Assembly (NCBI RefSeq): GCF_006094695.1
Contig: NZ_CP035103.1
Coordinates: 744,001-808,000, forward strand
Direction: 5' to 3'
DNA: 64,000 nucleotides
Source of the DNA: Kocuria rosea
Lineage (GTDB): Bacteria; Actinomycetota; Actinomycetes; Actinomycetales; Micrococcaceae
Under the pieces are notes generated by a model. That model had not been told where the DNA came from. It ran no database searches and worked only from the letters and a program-made list of their open reading frames with translations. Below, piece by piece: positions 26,076-34,133 of this stretch (the first letter of the stretch is position 1; each line of letters begins with the position of its first letter). The position numbers and the translations under genes are program-made.

Positions 26076-27560
26076 ATGGAACTCGTCACCGATCTCGTGG
26101 GCACCCTCGGCGGCTGGGTGTGGAACGTGGTCTTCGCCATCCTCATCGGGGTGGGGCTCTACCTGACCGTCCGCACCGGCGTCGTGCAGCTGCGGCTGGT
26201 CCCGGAGATGTTCCGGGTGCTCAACGACAAGCCCGGTCTGGCCGAGGACGGCCAGAAGGGCATCTCCGCGTTCCGGGCCTTCACCGTCTCCGCCGCGTCC
26301 CGGGTGGGCACCGGCAACATCGCCGGCGTCGCGATCGCCATCAGCCTGGGCGGGCCGGGCGCCGTGTTCTGGATGTGGGTGATCGCCGGCATCGGCGCGG
26401 CCAGCGCGTTCACGGAGTCCCTGCTGGGCCAGCTCTACAAGGTCAAGGCGCCCACCGGCTACGTGGGCGGGCCCGCCTACTACATGGAGCGCGGCCTCGG
26501 CGCCCGCTGGATGGGGCTGCTCTTCGCGGTCGTCATCACCTTTACCTACGGGTTCGTGTTCAACTCCGTGCAGTCCAACTCGATCGTGGACGCGCTCGGC
26601 GGCTCCCTGGGCGTGGACATCGCGGCGGCGGAGGCCCTGTGGTTCCGGATCCTGGTCGGCGCCGTGCTCGTGGGGCTGACCGCTGCGATCATCTTCGGCG
26701 GCATCCGCCGGATCTCCGCGGTCTCCGAGATCGTCGTCCCGATCATGGCGGTGCTCTACCTCCTGCTGGGCCTGCTCGTGGTCTTCCTGAACCTCGGCGA
26801 GGTCCCCGCCGTGCTCGGCCAGATCCTCGAGGGGGCCTTCGGCATCCGCGAGTTCGTCACCGGCGGGCTGATCGGCGTCATCATCCAGGGCATGAAGCGC
26901 GGCCTGTTCTCCAACGAGGCCGGCATGGGGTCGGCCCCCAACGCCGGCGCCACCGCGTCCGTGTCCCACCCGGCGAAGCAGGGCTTCCTGCAGGCGCTCG
27001 GCGTGTACTTCGACACCTGGCTGATCTGCTCGATCACCGCGTTCATCGTGCTCCTCTCCAACCCCGAGTTCGGCGGCCGGGAGGGCGCGTCCCTGACCCA
27101 GTCCGCGCTGGCCCTGCAGCTGGGCAACTGGGCGGTGCACTTCCTGACCGTGGCGATCTTCCTGTTCGCGTTCACCTCCGTGATCGGCAACTACTACTAC
27201 GGCGAGTCCAACGTCCGCTTCCTCACGGGCTCGCCCGCGGCGATGACCGCCTACCGCGTGCTGGTGCTGGTGTTCGTCTTCGGCGGCGCCGTGCTGGCCC
27301 TGGACCTCGTCTGGTCCCTGGCCGACCTGTTCATGGCGGTCATGGCCACCATAAACCTGGTGGCCCTGGTGCTGCTCGCCGGCGTGGCCGTCCGGGTGCT
27401 CCGGAACTACGAGGCCCAGCGCAAGCAGGGGCTCGAGCCGATCTTCCACAGCGGCGACGTCCCGGGCCTGTCCGGGCTCGGCGCGTGGGACGGCACCGAC
27501 GTGGTGACCACCCGCGGCTACTGGGACGAGCTGGCGCAGAAGCCCACGAGGACCCGCTGA
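26076..27560 (+). CDS. Alanine/glycine:cation symporter (AGCS family)
   Basis: Sodium-coupled amino-acid carrier of 494 residues with about 11 membrane spans. Family text: FRAFTVSAASRVGTGNIAGV, GGPGAVFWMWVIAGIGAASA, the GPAYYMERGLG stretch and GMKRGLFSNEAGMGSAPNAG; all are strongly conserved in alanine/glycine symporters. The cytoplasmic C-terminus is about 50 residues. GGAG precedes the ATG. TAGAGT at 25976 is a likely -10 box, which would give an untranslated leader of about 90 bases; I recognise no known riboswitch in it. The gene ends at a strong hairpin. Confidence 0.9.
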   Translation: MELVTDLVGTLGGWVWNVVFAILIGVGLYLTVRTGVVQLRLVPEMFRVLNDKPGLAEDGQKGISAFRAFTVSAASRVGTGNIAGVAIAISLGGPGAVFWMWVIAGIGAASAFTESLLGQLYKVKAPTGYVGGPAYYMERGLGARWMGLLFAVVITFTYGFVFNSVQSNSIVDALGGSLGVDIAAAEALWFRILVGAVLVGLTAAIIFGGIRRISAVSEIVVPIMAVLYLLLGLLVVFLNLGEVPAVLGQILEGAFGIREFVTGGLIGVIIQGMKRGLFSNEAGMGSAPNAGATASVSHPAKQGFLQALGVYFDTWLICSITAFIVLLSNPEFGGREGASLTQSALALQLGNWAVHFLTVAIFLFAFTSVIGNYYYGESNVRFLTGSPAAMTAYRVLVLVFVFGGAVLALDLVWSLADLFMAVMATINLVALVLLAGVAVRVLRNYEAQRKQGLEPIFHSGDVPGLSGLGAWDGTDVVTTRGYWDELAQKPTRTR

Positions 27561-27577
27561 CGGGCACGGAGCAGCAG

Positions 27578-27617
27578 GCCGGGGCCGGGACCGCGTGGCG
27601 GCCCCGGCCCCGGCCCC
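27578..27617 (+). terminator. Terminator hairpin after the AGCS gene
   Basis: GGCCGGGGCC and GGCCCCGGCC pair with a 13-base loop, followed by further G+C-rich bases and CTCT. It lies 18 bases past the symporter stop and just upstream of the OsmC promoter box. Confidence 0.6.
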
Positions 27618-27631
27618 TCTACAGTGAGGTC

Positions 27632-28153
27632 ATGGAATCTCGTACGGACATCGACGCCTCGGCCCTGCGGCAGCTGCAGGCCCCCCTCAAGGAACGCTAC
27701 CGGGAGCACCCCGAGGAGGCCCGCACACCCCTGCACGCCCGCGGCGACTTCCGCGACACCGGGCTCACGACCACCGTCGACTCGTGGGCCGGGCCGGTGC
27801 GGGCCGGCCTGCACGCCGCCACCGGCGGTGACGGCAGCGACGCCTGCTCCGGGGACATGCTCCTCGACGCGCTCGCGGCCTGCGCGGGCGTGACCCTGCG
27901 CAGCGTGGCGACGGCCATGGGCGTGCCGATCCGGTCGGCCGAGCTCCGCGCGGAGGGCATGTTCGACGCCCGCGGGACGCTGGGCCTGGACCGGTCCGTG
28001 GCCGTGGGGGTCCAGGACGTCGTCCTCACTGTCCGCCTCGACACCGACGCCGACGACGCCACCCTCCAGCGGCTGGCCAAGTCGACCGAGCGGTACTGCG
28101 TGGTCAGCCAGAGCCTGAACACGGACGTGGCGTTCGTCGTCGAGCGCGTGTAG
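27632..28153 (+). CDS. OsmC-family protein
   Basis: Protein of 173 residues of the OsmC/Ohr superfamily, thiol-dependent peroxide reductases or related binding proteins of the cytoplasm. Both conserved cysteines are seen, in LAACAGVTLRSVA and in ERYCVVSQSL. The N-terminal 25 residues (ASALRQLQAPLKERYREHP) are a helical extension found in a sub-group of the family. The mRNA is probably leaderless: TACAGT (27620-27625), six bases, ATG at 27632. It is convergent with the CoA-binding protein gene. Confidence 0.85.
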   Translation: MESRTDIDASALRQLQAPLKERYREHPEEARTPLHARGDFRDTGLTTTVDSWAGPVRAGLHAATGGDGSDACSGDMLLDALAACAGVTLRSVATAMGVPIRSAELRAEGMFDARGTLGLDRSVAVGVQDVVLTVRLDTDADDATLQRLAKSTERYCVVSQSLNTDVAFVVERV

Positions 28154-28219
28154 CGGCCGCACCCTCGCCGGTCGCGGTACGGCTCCGTGCGCCTCAGGGC
28201 GCACGGAGCCGTTCCGCGT

Positions 28220-28714
28220 TCAGGACAGGACCTGGCGCTTCGACGAGATGACCCCGGTGTTGAAGCCGGCCAGGTGGAGCCCGCCGTGGAAGCGGGCGTG
28301 CTCGATCTTCAGGCAGCGGTCCATGACCACGGAGAGCCCGCCCTCCTCGGCGATCCGGGCGGCCTCCTCGTGCCAGGACCCCAGCTGCAGCCACAGGGTC
28401 CTCGCCCCGACGGCCACGGCCTCGTGGGCCACGCCGGGGAGGTCGTCGTGGCGCCGGAACGCGTCGACGACGTCGGGCGTCTCCGGCAGGTCCGCGAGGG
28501 ACGGGTAGACGGGCCGGCCCATGATCTCCCGCAGCGCCGGGTTGACGAAGTACACCCGGTACGGCGAGGAGGACAGCAGGTAGGTCGAGACGAAGTAGGA
28601 GGCGCGGGACGGTTTGTCGGACGCGCCCACGACGGCGATCGACTCGGTGCCGTGCAGGATGCTCAGCCGCTCGGGCGCGCTCGGCCCAGTCCACGTGCGG
28701 GTCTCGGCGGTCAT
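28220..28714 (-). CDS. CoA-binding domain protein in the metY operon
   Basis: Protein of 164 residues with a single Rossmann-like CoA-binding domain: IAVVGASDKPSRASYFVSTY, VYFVNPALREIMGRPVYPSL, TLWLQLGSWHEEAARIAEEG and VVMDRCLKIEH are all typical of YccU/YneT-type proteins. Its ATG overlaps the metY stop (ATGA), so it is translationally coupled and under the same SAM-I riboswitch. Its biochemical role is unknown; coupling points to sulfur or methionine metabolism. A related but different copy lies at 41057-41521 next to another SAM-controlled gene. Confidence 0.87.
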   Translation of the reverse strand: MTAETRTWTGPSAPERLSILHGTESIAVVGASDKPSRASYFVSTYLLSSSPYRVYFVNPALREIMGRPVYPSLADLPETPDVVDAFRRHDDLPGVAHEAVAVGARTLWLQLGSWHEEAARIAEEGGLSVVMDRCLKIEHARFHGGLHLAGFNTGVISSKRQVLS

Positions 28715-30117
28715 CGGAGCGCTCCTTCGGTCGTGACGTCGGCGTCGGCAGCAGCGGTGTCGTCGGCGGTGGCGCCGGCCGGGGCGCCGGCCGCGCGGCC
28801 GGGGGTCTCCCGGGGCAGGCCGGTGGCCGCCGTGAGGGCCTGGTCGAGGTCCCAGAGGATGTCCTCGACGTCCTCGAGGCCCACCGACAGGCGGATGAGG
28901 TCCTCCCGCACCCCCGCGCCGACCAGCTGCTCGGCGCTCAGCTGTTGGTGCGTGGTGGAGGCGGGGTGCAGGACGAGGGTGCGGGCGTCCCCGATGTTGG
29001 CGAGGTGGCTGGCCAGCTGCAGGTTCTCGATGAAGCGCGCCCCGACCTCCCGCCCTCCGAGCCGCTCCGTGGGGGAGACCCCGAACGCGAACACGGAGCC
29101 CGGGCCGAGGGGCAGGTACCGCCGGGCCCGCTCGTGATGGGGGTGGCTCGGCAGCCCGGCCCAGTTGACGTAGGAGACCCGGGGGTCCTCCTCCAGCCAC
29201 CGCGCGACGGCCCGCGCGTTGGCCAGGTGCGCGTCCATGCGCTGCGGCAGCGTCTCCACGCCCTGGATCAGGTTCCAGGCGGACTGGGGCGCCAGGGCGG
29301 GGCCGATGTCCCGCAGCTGCTCGGTGCGCAGCCGGGTCAGGAATCCGTACTCCCCGAAGTTCCCCCACCAGGTGACGTCGTTGTACGTGGGCACCGGCTC
29401 CGTCATGGACGGGAAGTTGCCGTTCGCCCAGTCGAAGCGGCCGGACTCGACGACGACGCCGCCCAGCGTGGTGCCGTGCCCGCCCAGGAACTTGGTGGCC
29501 GAGTGGATGACGATGTCCGCCCCGTGCTCGATCGGACGGACCAGGTACGGCGGGGTCATGGTCGAGTCGACGACCAGCGGCACGCCGGCCTCGTGCGCGA
29601 CCGCCGCCAGGCCCTCCAGGTCCGCGACGTCGCCGGAGGGGTTGGCAACGACCTCCGTGTAGACGGCCTTGGTGCCCGGGCGCACCGCCGCCCGGTAGTC
29701 GGCGGGGTCGGTGCCGGGGACGAACGTGGTCTCGATCCCGAAGCGGCGCAGGGTGACGTCCAGCTGGGTGACCGTGCCCCCGTAGAGCTGGGCGGAGGCC
29801 ACGATGTGGTCCCCGGCCTGGGCGAGCGCGGCGAACACGAGGAACTCGGCGGACATGCCGGAGGCGGTGGCCACGGCGCCGATGCCGCCCTCGAGGGACG
29901 CGACGCGCTCCTCGAACGCCGCGACGGTCGGGTTGCCGATGCGGGAGTAGATGTTGCCGTACTTCTGCAGGGCGAACAGGTTGGCGGCGTCGTCGGCGTC
30001 CTTGAAGACGAACGAGGTGGTCTGGTAGATCGGGACCGCACGGGCGCCGTGCTCGGCGTCGGGGGTGCCCCCGGCGTGCAGGGCGCGGGTGCGGAACCCG
30101 AACTGGTGGTCGGCCAT
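28711..30117 (-). CDS. metY: O-acetylhomoserine sulfhydrylase (O-acetylhomoserine aminocarboxypropyltransferase)
   Basis: PLP enzyme of 468 residues of the Cys/Met metabolism family. It joins O-acetylhomoserine with sulfide to give homocysteine, and members of the family can use methanethiol to give methionine directly. Seen: FGFRTRALHAGGTPD at the N-terminus, YSRIGNPTVAAFEERVASLE, the PLP lysine in HSATKFLGGHGT, and LIRLSVGLEDVEDILWDLDQ near the end. After that comes a 35-residue Ala/Asp-rich tail not typical of the family. GAGGAG precedes the start. A SAM-I riboswitch lies 85 bases upstream, so it should be off when SAM is plentiful. First gene of a two-gene operon. Confidence 0.93.
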   Translation of the reverse strand: MADHQFGFRTRALHAGGTPDAEHGARAVPIYQTTSFVFKDADDAANLFALQKYGNIYSRIGNPTVAAFEERVASLEGGIGAVATASGMSAEFLVFAALAQAGDHIVASAQLYGGTVTQLDVTLRRFGIETTFVPGTDPADYRAAVRPGTKAVYTEVVANPSGDVADLEGLAAVAHEAGVPLVVDSTMTPPYLVRPIEHGADIVIHSATKFLGGHGTTLGGVVVESGRFDWANGNFPSMTEPVPTYNDVTWWGNFGEYGFLTRLRTEQLRDIGPALAPQSAWNLIQGVETLPQRMDAHLANARAVARWLEEDPRVSYVNWAGLPSHPHHERARRYLPLGPGSVFAFGVSPTERLGGREVGARFIENLQLASHLANIGDARTLVLHPASTTHQQLSAEQLVGAGVREDLIRLSVGLEDVEDILWDLDQALTAATGLPRETPGRAAGAPAGATADDTAAADADVTTEGALR

Positions 30118-30201
30118 GGGGAAGCTCCTCGTGCGAGTGGTGCCGCTGGACGGTCCCGGGCGTCAGGAGGGTCCCGGCGGGGGTGCCGGGGGTGCGGTGC
30201 C

Positions 30202-30294
30202 CCATCGGTCCTGGCGGTAGCACCGTGCGGTCTGCGACGTCGACCACGGTTGCTGCGGCGTCGTCGGTCCAGGTCCCTCGGCCGCTCGGGATGG
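30202..30294 (-). ncRNA. SAM-I (S-box) riboswitch upstream of metY
   Basis: On the minus strand: CCATC (P1 5' strand), GAGGGACCTGG, GACGACGCCGCAGCAACC, a variable stem, GGTGCTACCGCCAGG, GATGG (P1 3' strand). The same plan appears at 10450-10547 and 40085-40183. Unlike those, P1 is 85 bases from the ATG; a small hairpin (CCCGGC ... GCCGGG, 30173-30190) lies between, so control may be at transcription rather than at the ribosome site. Confidence 0.88.
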
Positions 30295-30303
30295 CTGCCT
30301 CCC

Positions 30304-30333
30304 ATTGTGCTGCCCGGGGCCGCCCCGCGCCAA
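30304..30333 (-). promoter_or_regulatory. Promoter of the metY riboswitch transcript
   Basis: On the minus strand TTGGCG (30333-30328), 18 bases, CACAAT (30309-30304). The expected transcription start falls just before the riboswitch P1 helix. Confidence 0.5.
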
Positions 30334-30450
30334 CCGCCGGCCCGGGGCGGCGCCGCCCGCACCCCGGGCGGGCCGGCCGGAGCGCTATGATCTGCGCCAT
30401 GCGCGGAAGGCGCCCGCCTTTCCCGCGCCCACGACGCTGCGGAGGACCTG

Positions 30451-31518
30451 GTGACGAGGACACGGCACTACACCATCGACGTGATCGCCGGTGACGGCAT
30501 CGGCCAGGAGGTCATGCCGTCCGCGCTGCGCTGCGTCGACGCGCTGGCGCAGGCGCACGGCTTCACCGTCGACTGGCGCGAGCGGGGGTGGGGCTCCGAC
30601 CACTACCGGGCCCACTCCCGGATGATGCCCGTCGACGGCATCGAGCAGCTCGCCTCCGGCGACGGCGTCCTGCTCGGGGCGGTGGGCGCCCCGGACATCC
30701 CCGACGACGTCACCCTGTGGGGCCTGCTGATCCCCATCCGCCGCGAGTTCCACCAGTACGTCAACCTCCGGCCGATCCGGATCCTCCCGGGCGTGACCTC
30801 GCCCCTGCGCGGGCTCGACGAGCTGGACCTCGTCGTCGTCCGCGAGAACATCGAGGGCGAGTACTCCGAGGTCGGCGGCCGGCTCTACCGCGGCCGGCCC
30901 GAGGAGATGGCCGTCCAGGAGTCCGTGTTCACCCGCGCCGGCGTCACCCGGATCGCCCGCTACGCCGCCGAGCTGGCCCAGCGCCGCACGGGCCGGCTGG
31001 TCTCGGCCACGAAGTCCAACGGCATCATCCACACCATGCCGTTCTGGGACGAGGTCGTGGAGGCCACGGTCGCCGAGTACCCGGGCGTGACGGTCGAGAA
31101 GGTCCTCATCGACGCGCTGGCCGCCCGGATGGTCCTCAAGCCGCGGAGCGTCGACGTGATCGTCGCCTCCAACCTCTTCGGCGACATCCTCTCCGACCTC
31201 GCCGCCGGGGCCGCCGGCTCGATCGGTGTCGCCCCCAGCGCGAACCTGAACCCGGAGAAGACCCACCCGTCCATGTTCGAGCCGGTGCACGGCTCCGCCC
31301 CCGACATCGCCGGACAGGGCATCGCCAACCCCGTGGGCACGATGTGGGCGGCCGCCATGATGCTGGACCACCTCGGGGAGACCGGGGCGGCCCGGCACCT
31401 GGAGTCCTCCTTCGAGCAGACCATGGCCGGCGGCACCCTGACCGGGGACCTCGGCGGGACGGCGAGCACGGAGCAGTTCACGCAGGCCGTGCTGGCCCGG
31501 TGCACCGACGCCCCCTGA
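30451..31518 (+). CDS. dmlA: D-malate/tartrate dehydrogenase (isopropylmalate-dehydrogenase family)
   Basis: NAD- and Mn/Mg-dependent beta-decarboxylating dehydrogenase of 355 residues. Family motifs: IAGDGIGQEVMPSALRC, VVVRENIEGEYSEVGGRLYR, SATKSNGIIHTMPFWDEVV and VASNLFGDILSDLAAGAAG. The text around FHQYVNLRPIRILPGVTSPL fits tartrate/D-malate dehydrogenases better than LeuB, which has a shorter loop. It would convert D-malate to pyruvate and CO2. It converges on a DASS dicarboxylate transporter gene, which supports a dicarboxylate substrate. It starts with GTG after GGAGGACCTG; TATGAT at 30386 may be its -10 box. Confidence 0.8.
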   Translation: MTRTRHYTIDVIAGDGIGQEVMPSALRCVDALAQAHGFTVDWRERGWGSDHYRAHSRMMPVDGIEQLASGDGVLLGAVGAPDIPDDVTLWGLLIPIRREFHQYVNLRPIRILPGVTSPLRGLDELDLVVVRENIEGEYSEVGGRLYRGRPEEMAVQESVFTRAGVTRIARYAAELAQRRTGRLVSATKSNGIIHTMPFWDEVVEATVAEYPGVTVEKVLIDALAARMVLKPRSVDVIVASNLFGDILSDLAAGAAGSIGVAPSANLNPEKTHPSMFEPVHGSAPDIAGQGIANPVGTMWAAAMMLDHLGETGAARHLESSFEQTMAGGTLTGDLGGTASTEQFTQAVLARCTDAP

Positions 31519-31537
31519 CGCAGGAGGTGGCACGACC

Positions 31538-31568
31538 AGGGGGGCCCGTGGACACCACGGGCCCCCCT
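31538..31568. terminator. Two-way terminator between dmlA and the DASS gene
   Basis: AGGGGGGCCCGTGG, loop ACA, CCACGGGCCCCCCT: a perfect 14-bp stem placed 20 bases from both convergent stop codons. Confidence 0.8.
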
Positions 31569-31587
31569 GCGCCGGGACGAGGACGGG

Positions 31588-33207
31588 CTAGATCACCAGG
31601 CCCAGGGCGAAGGGCCCGATGAGCACGGTGAAGATCGTGATCAGGATGACGCCCACGATGTTGAGGACGATGCCGCCGCGCACCATCTCGGCGATCTTGA
31701 CCTGGCCGGTGGCGAAGACGATGGCGTTGGGCGGGGTGCCCACGGGGAGCATGAACGCGCACGTGGCCGCCAGCGCCGCCGGGATGAGCAGCGTCATGGG
31801 GTCCACCCCGATGCCGACGGCGACGCCGCCCAGGATCGGGATGAACGTGGCCGCCGTGGCGGTGTTGGACGTGATCTCGGTCAGGAGCAGGACGATCGTG
31901 ACCACCGCCGCGAGCAGCAGGACGATCGGCAGCGCGCCGAGCCCGGAGACCTGCGCGCCGAACCAGGCGTCCAGGCCCGTGCCGGCCACGGCCGCGGCGA
32001 GCGACAGGCCGCCGCCGAAGAGCAGGAGCACGCCCCACGGGAGGCCCTCCTCGGCGTCCTTCCACTCCAGGGTCATGTTGCCCTGCTTGTCGCCGGGGAG
32101 CAGGAAGAGCAGCACGCCGGCGCCGATGGCGACCACCGTGTCGTCGAAGAGGTCCAGCCAGGGCAGCTGCTCGCCGATGGTGCCGATGCCGGACAGCAGC
32201 CCCGGGACGATCCAGAAGAACGCGGCGATGACGAACACGGCCAGCACGGTCTTCTCGCCCTTGCTCATGGGCCCCAGGGCGGCGATCTCCTCGTTGATCA
32301 GCTCCTTGCCGCCGGGCACCTCCGCCAGGTTGAAGCGGAAGATGACGCGGGTGATGAGCAGCCAGGCGAGGCCGATGAAGACCACCACGATCGGCACGCC
32401 GAGCATCATCCACTGCGCGAAGCCCACGGTCCGGTCCAGCTCGTCGCTGATGTAGCCGGCCACGATGGCGTTGGGCGGGGATCCCAGCAGGGTGCCGAGG
32501 CCGCCGATGGTGGCGGCCCAGGCGATCGCCAGGACCAGGGCCACGCCGAACAGGCGCACGTCGCGATCGTCGATGACGTCGCTGATGGCCTTGCCGCCGC
32601 GGATGTCCTCGCCCATGGCCTCGGTCTCGGCCCGGGTGCCGGCGTTGCGGCTGTTCTCGACCACCAGGGTCAGCACGGACAGCCCGATCGGCAGCATCAT
32701 CAGCGTGGTCGCGGTGTTGGAGACCCACATGGAGAGGAAGGCTGTGGAGATCATCAGGCCGAGGATGATCTGCCGCGGGTGGGTGCCCACCCGGCGCAGG
32801 GTCAGCAGCGCGATCCGGCGGTGCAGGTTCCACTTCTGCATCGCGATCGCGATCAGGAAGCCGCCGAGGAACAGGAACACGATCGGGTTGGCGTAGGGTG
32901 CGGTCGTCTCGGCCACGGTGAGCGCCGTGAGCACCGGGAAGAGCACGATGGGCAGCAGCGAGGTGATGGACAGCGGCACCGCCTCGGTCATCCACCAGAC
33001 CGCCATCAGCGTGGCGACCGCACCCACCACCCGGGCGTCGGCCGAGACGTCCGCGCCGCCGAGCAGGAACCAGACCAGGAAGGCCAGCAGCAGGCCGAGG
33101 CCGCGGAAGAGCCAGGTCTTCGCCGCCGGGCGGGCAGGTTCGCGGTCGTCGGGCTCGTAGTCGAACTCGCCCTGCTCGGGGACGATCTTTCCGGGGCGCT
33201 CGCTCAT
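31588..33207 (-). CDS. DASS-family (SLC13-like) dicarboxylate transporter
   Basis: Sodium-coupled anion carrier of 539 residues. After a 35-residue acidic cytoplasmic N-terminus come about 11-12 spans and two re-entrant hairpins. Substrate-site motifs typical of the family are the two SNTAT-type loops: WVSNTATTLMMLPIG in the first repeat and TEITSNTATAATFIPILGG in the second, each with a following SPPNAIVAGY or TPPNAIVFATGQ. Expected substrates are succinate, malate or fumarate, which fits the convergent dmlA gene and the sdh genes upstream. GAGGTGGATCAC precedes the ATG at 33207. Confidence 0.88.
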   Translation of the reverse strand: MSERPGKIVPEQGEFDYEPDDREPARPAAKTWLFRGLGLLLAFLVWFLLGGADVSADARVVGAVATLMAVWWMTEAVPLSITSLLPIVLFPVLTALTVAETTAPYANPIVFLFLGGFLIAIAMQKWNLHRRIALLTLRRVGTHPRQIILGLMISTAFLSMWVSNTATTLMMLPIGLSVLTLVVENSRNAGTRAETEAMGEDIRGGKAISDVIDDRDVRLFGVALVLAIAWAATIGGLGTLLGSPPNAIVAGYISDELDRTVGFAQWMMLGVPIVVVFIGLAWLLITRVIFRFNLAEVPGGKELINEEIAALGPMSKGEKTVLAVFVIAAFFWIVPGLLSGIGTIGEQLPWLDLFDDTVVAIGAGVLLFLLPGDKQGNMTLEWKDAEEGLPWGVLLLFGGGLSLAAAVAGTGLDAWFGAQVSGLGALPIVLLLAAVVTIVLLLTEITSNTATAATFIPILGGVAVGIGVDPMTLLIPAALAATCAFMLPVGTPPNAIVFATGQVKIAEMVRGGIVLNIVGVILITIFTVLIGPFALGLVI

Positions 33208-33286
33208 GTGATCCACCTCATGGTCTCGGGGGCGTGCCCGAAAGGTAGCAGTCACGTCACCGGGCGGCAAGGCGCGCCGCGCCGGG

Positions 33287-34009
33287 TCATCCGGGGTCCG
33301 GGGCGTCCCTGCTCCGGCGCGGGAAACGGTTGCGCAGGTTCTCCTGCGCCACCGCGGAGAGGTTCTCGATCGGCAGCCCGGCCGGGCAGACCTCCACGCA
33401 GTCGCCGAGCAGGGAGCAGGGCCCGAACTGCTCCTCGGAGGCGTCGATCACCCGGGCGGAACGCTCCCGGCGCTCGGCGTCGTCCTTGGCCAGCGGCGGC
33501 AGCTCCCGCAGCATCGTGCCCACGAACAGCTGGCCGGACCCGTTGGGGCAGGACGCCACGCACGCCCCGCAGCTGATGCAGCCGCCGTTGGCCAGGGCTT
33601 TCATCGCCACCGGGAACTTGCCCGCCTTCGCCACGAGGCGCAGCGCCTTCTTGTCCACGGAGAGGTCCCGCTTGACCGGGAAGGACGCCGCCCGCAACGG
33701 CTCGATGCGCACGCGGTCCCCGTCCCGGTAGGCCCCCAGGTGCTGCATGCAGCTCGCGGCGTTGCGCTCGGGGCCGTGCGCCACGCCGTCGACCGTCACC
33801 CCGCACTTGCCGCAGACCCCTTCGCGGCACCCGTCGTCGAAGACCACCGGGTCCTCTCCGGCGGCCTCCAGCTGCGCGTTGATCCGGTCGAGCAGCTCGA
33901 GCACGGTCATGTCCGGGCTCGCGTCCGGGACGTCGTAGGCCGTGAAGTCCCCGGGCTCCTCCGGGGAGGGCTGGCGCCACACGTCCACGGTCAGGGAGAA
34001 GGTGCTCAC
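33287..34009 (-). CDS. sdhB: Succinate dehydrogenase/fumarate reductase iron-sulfur subunit
   Basis: Protein of 240 residues with an N-terminal [2Fe-2S] ferredoxin domain (DDGCREGVCGKCGVTVDG, then SCMQHL) and a C-terminal domain with CISCGACVASCPNGSG and GPCSLLGDCVEVCPAG for the [4Fe-4S] and [3Fe-4S] centres. It links the flavoprotein SdhA to the cytochrome b subunit at the membrane. The GTG start overlaps the stop of a small upstream repeat-coded frame (GTGA), as sdhB normally overlaps sdhA. But no sdhA is present between this gene and sdhC, so the complex cannot be assembled from this locus alone. Confidence 0.9.
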   Translation of the reverse strand: MSTFSLTVDVWRQPSPEEPGDFTAYDVPDASPDMTVLELLDRINAQLEAAGEDPVVFDDGCREGVCGKCGVTVDGVAHGPERNAASCMQHLGAYRDGDRVRIEPLRAASFPVKRDLSVDKKALRLVAKAGKFPVAMKALANGGCISCGACVASCPNGSGQLFVGTMLRELPPLAKDDAERRERSARVIDASEEQFGPCSLLGDCVEVCPAGLPIENLSAVAQENLRNRFPRRSRDAPDPG

Positions 34010-34128
34010 TCGCTCGGGTCCTTGTCGTCTCGAAGAAAGTCGTCTCGAAGAAGGTCGTCCTGCAGGACGTCGTCCCGCAGCAGGGCGTCCCGCGGGAGGT
34101 CGTCCCGCAGGCGGGGAAGGGCGGCCAC
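34006..34128 (-). CDS. Small repeat-coded frame in the place of sdhA
   Basis: A frame of 40 codons from GTG at 34128, between sdhC and sdhB. It encodes VAALPRLRDD and then six five-residue units of the type LRDD-x (LPRDA, LLRDD, VLQDD, LLRDD, FLRDD), ending KDPSE. Its TGA overlaps the sdhB GTG by the GTGA arrangement. It could be the altered C-terminal end of a deleted sdhA or a repeat that expanded over the deletion junction. No ribosome site is evident. Whether it is translated is open; coupling to sdhB would favour it. Confidence 0.35.
   Translation of the reverse strand: MAALPRLRDDLPRDALLRDDVLQDDLLRDDFLRDDKDPSE
34024..34113. repeat. 15-bp minisatellite, six units, between sdhC and sdhB
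   Basis: Six successive 15-base units in exact register: GTCGTCTCGAAGAAA, GTCGTCTCGAAGAAG, GTCGTCCTGCAGGAC, GTCGTCCCGCAGCAG, GGCGTCCCGCGGGAG, GTCGTCCCGCAGGCG. The first two differ by one base, so expansion looks recent at that end. Confidence 0.9.
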
Positions 34129-34133
34129 GGGGC

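Noticed and set aside
31478..32995. Second minus-strand frame within the DASS transporter
   Set aside because: It is a shifted shadow of the transporter gene, without membrane segments or motifs.
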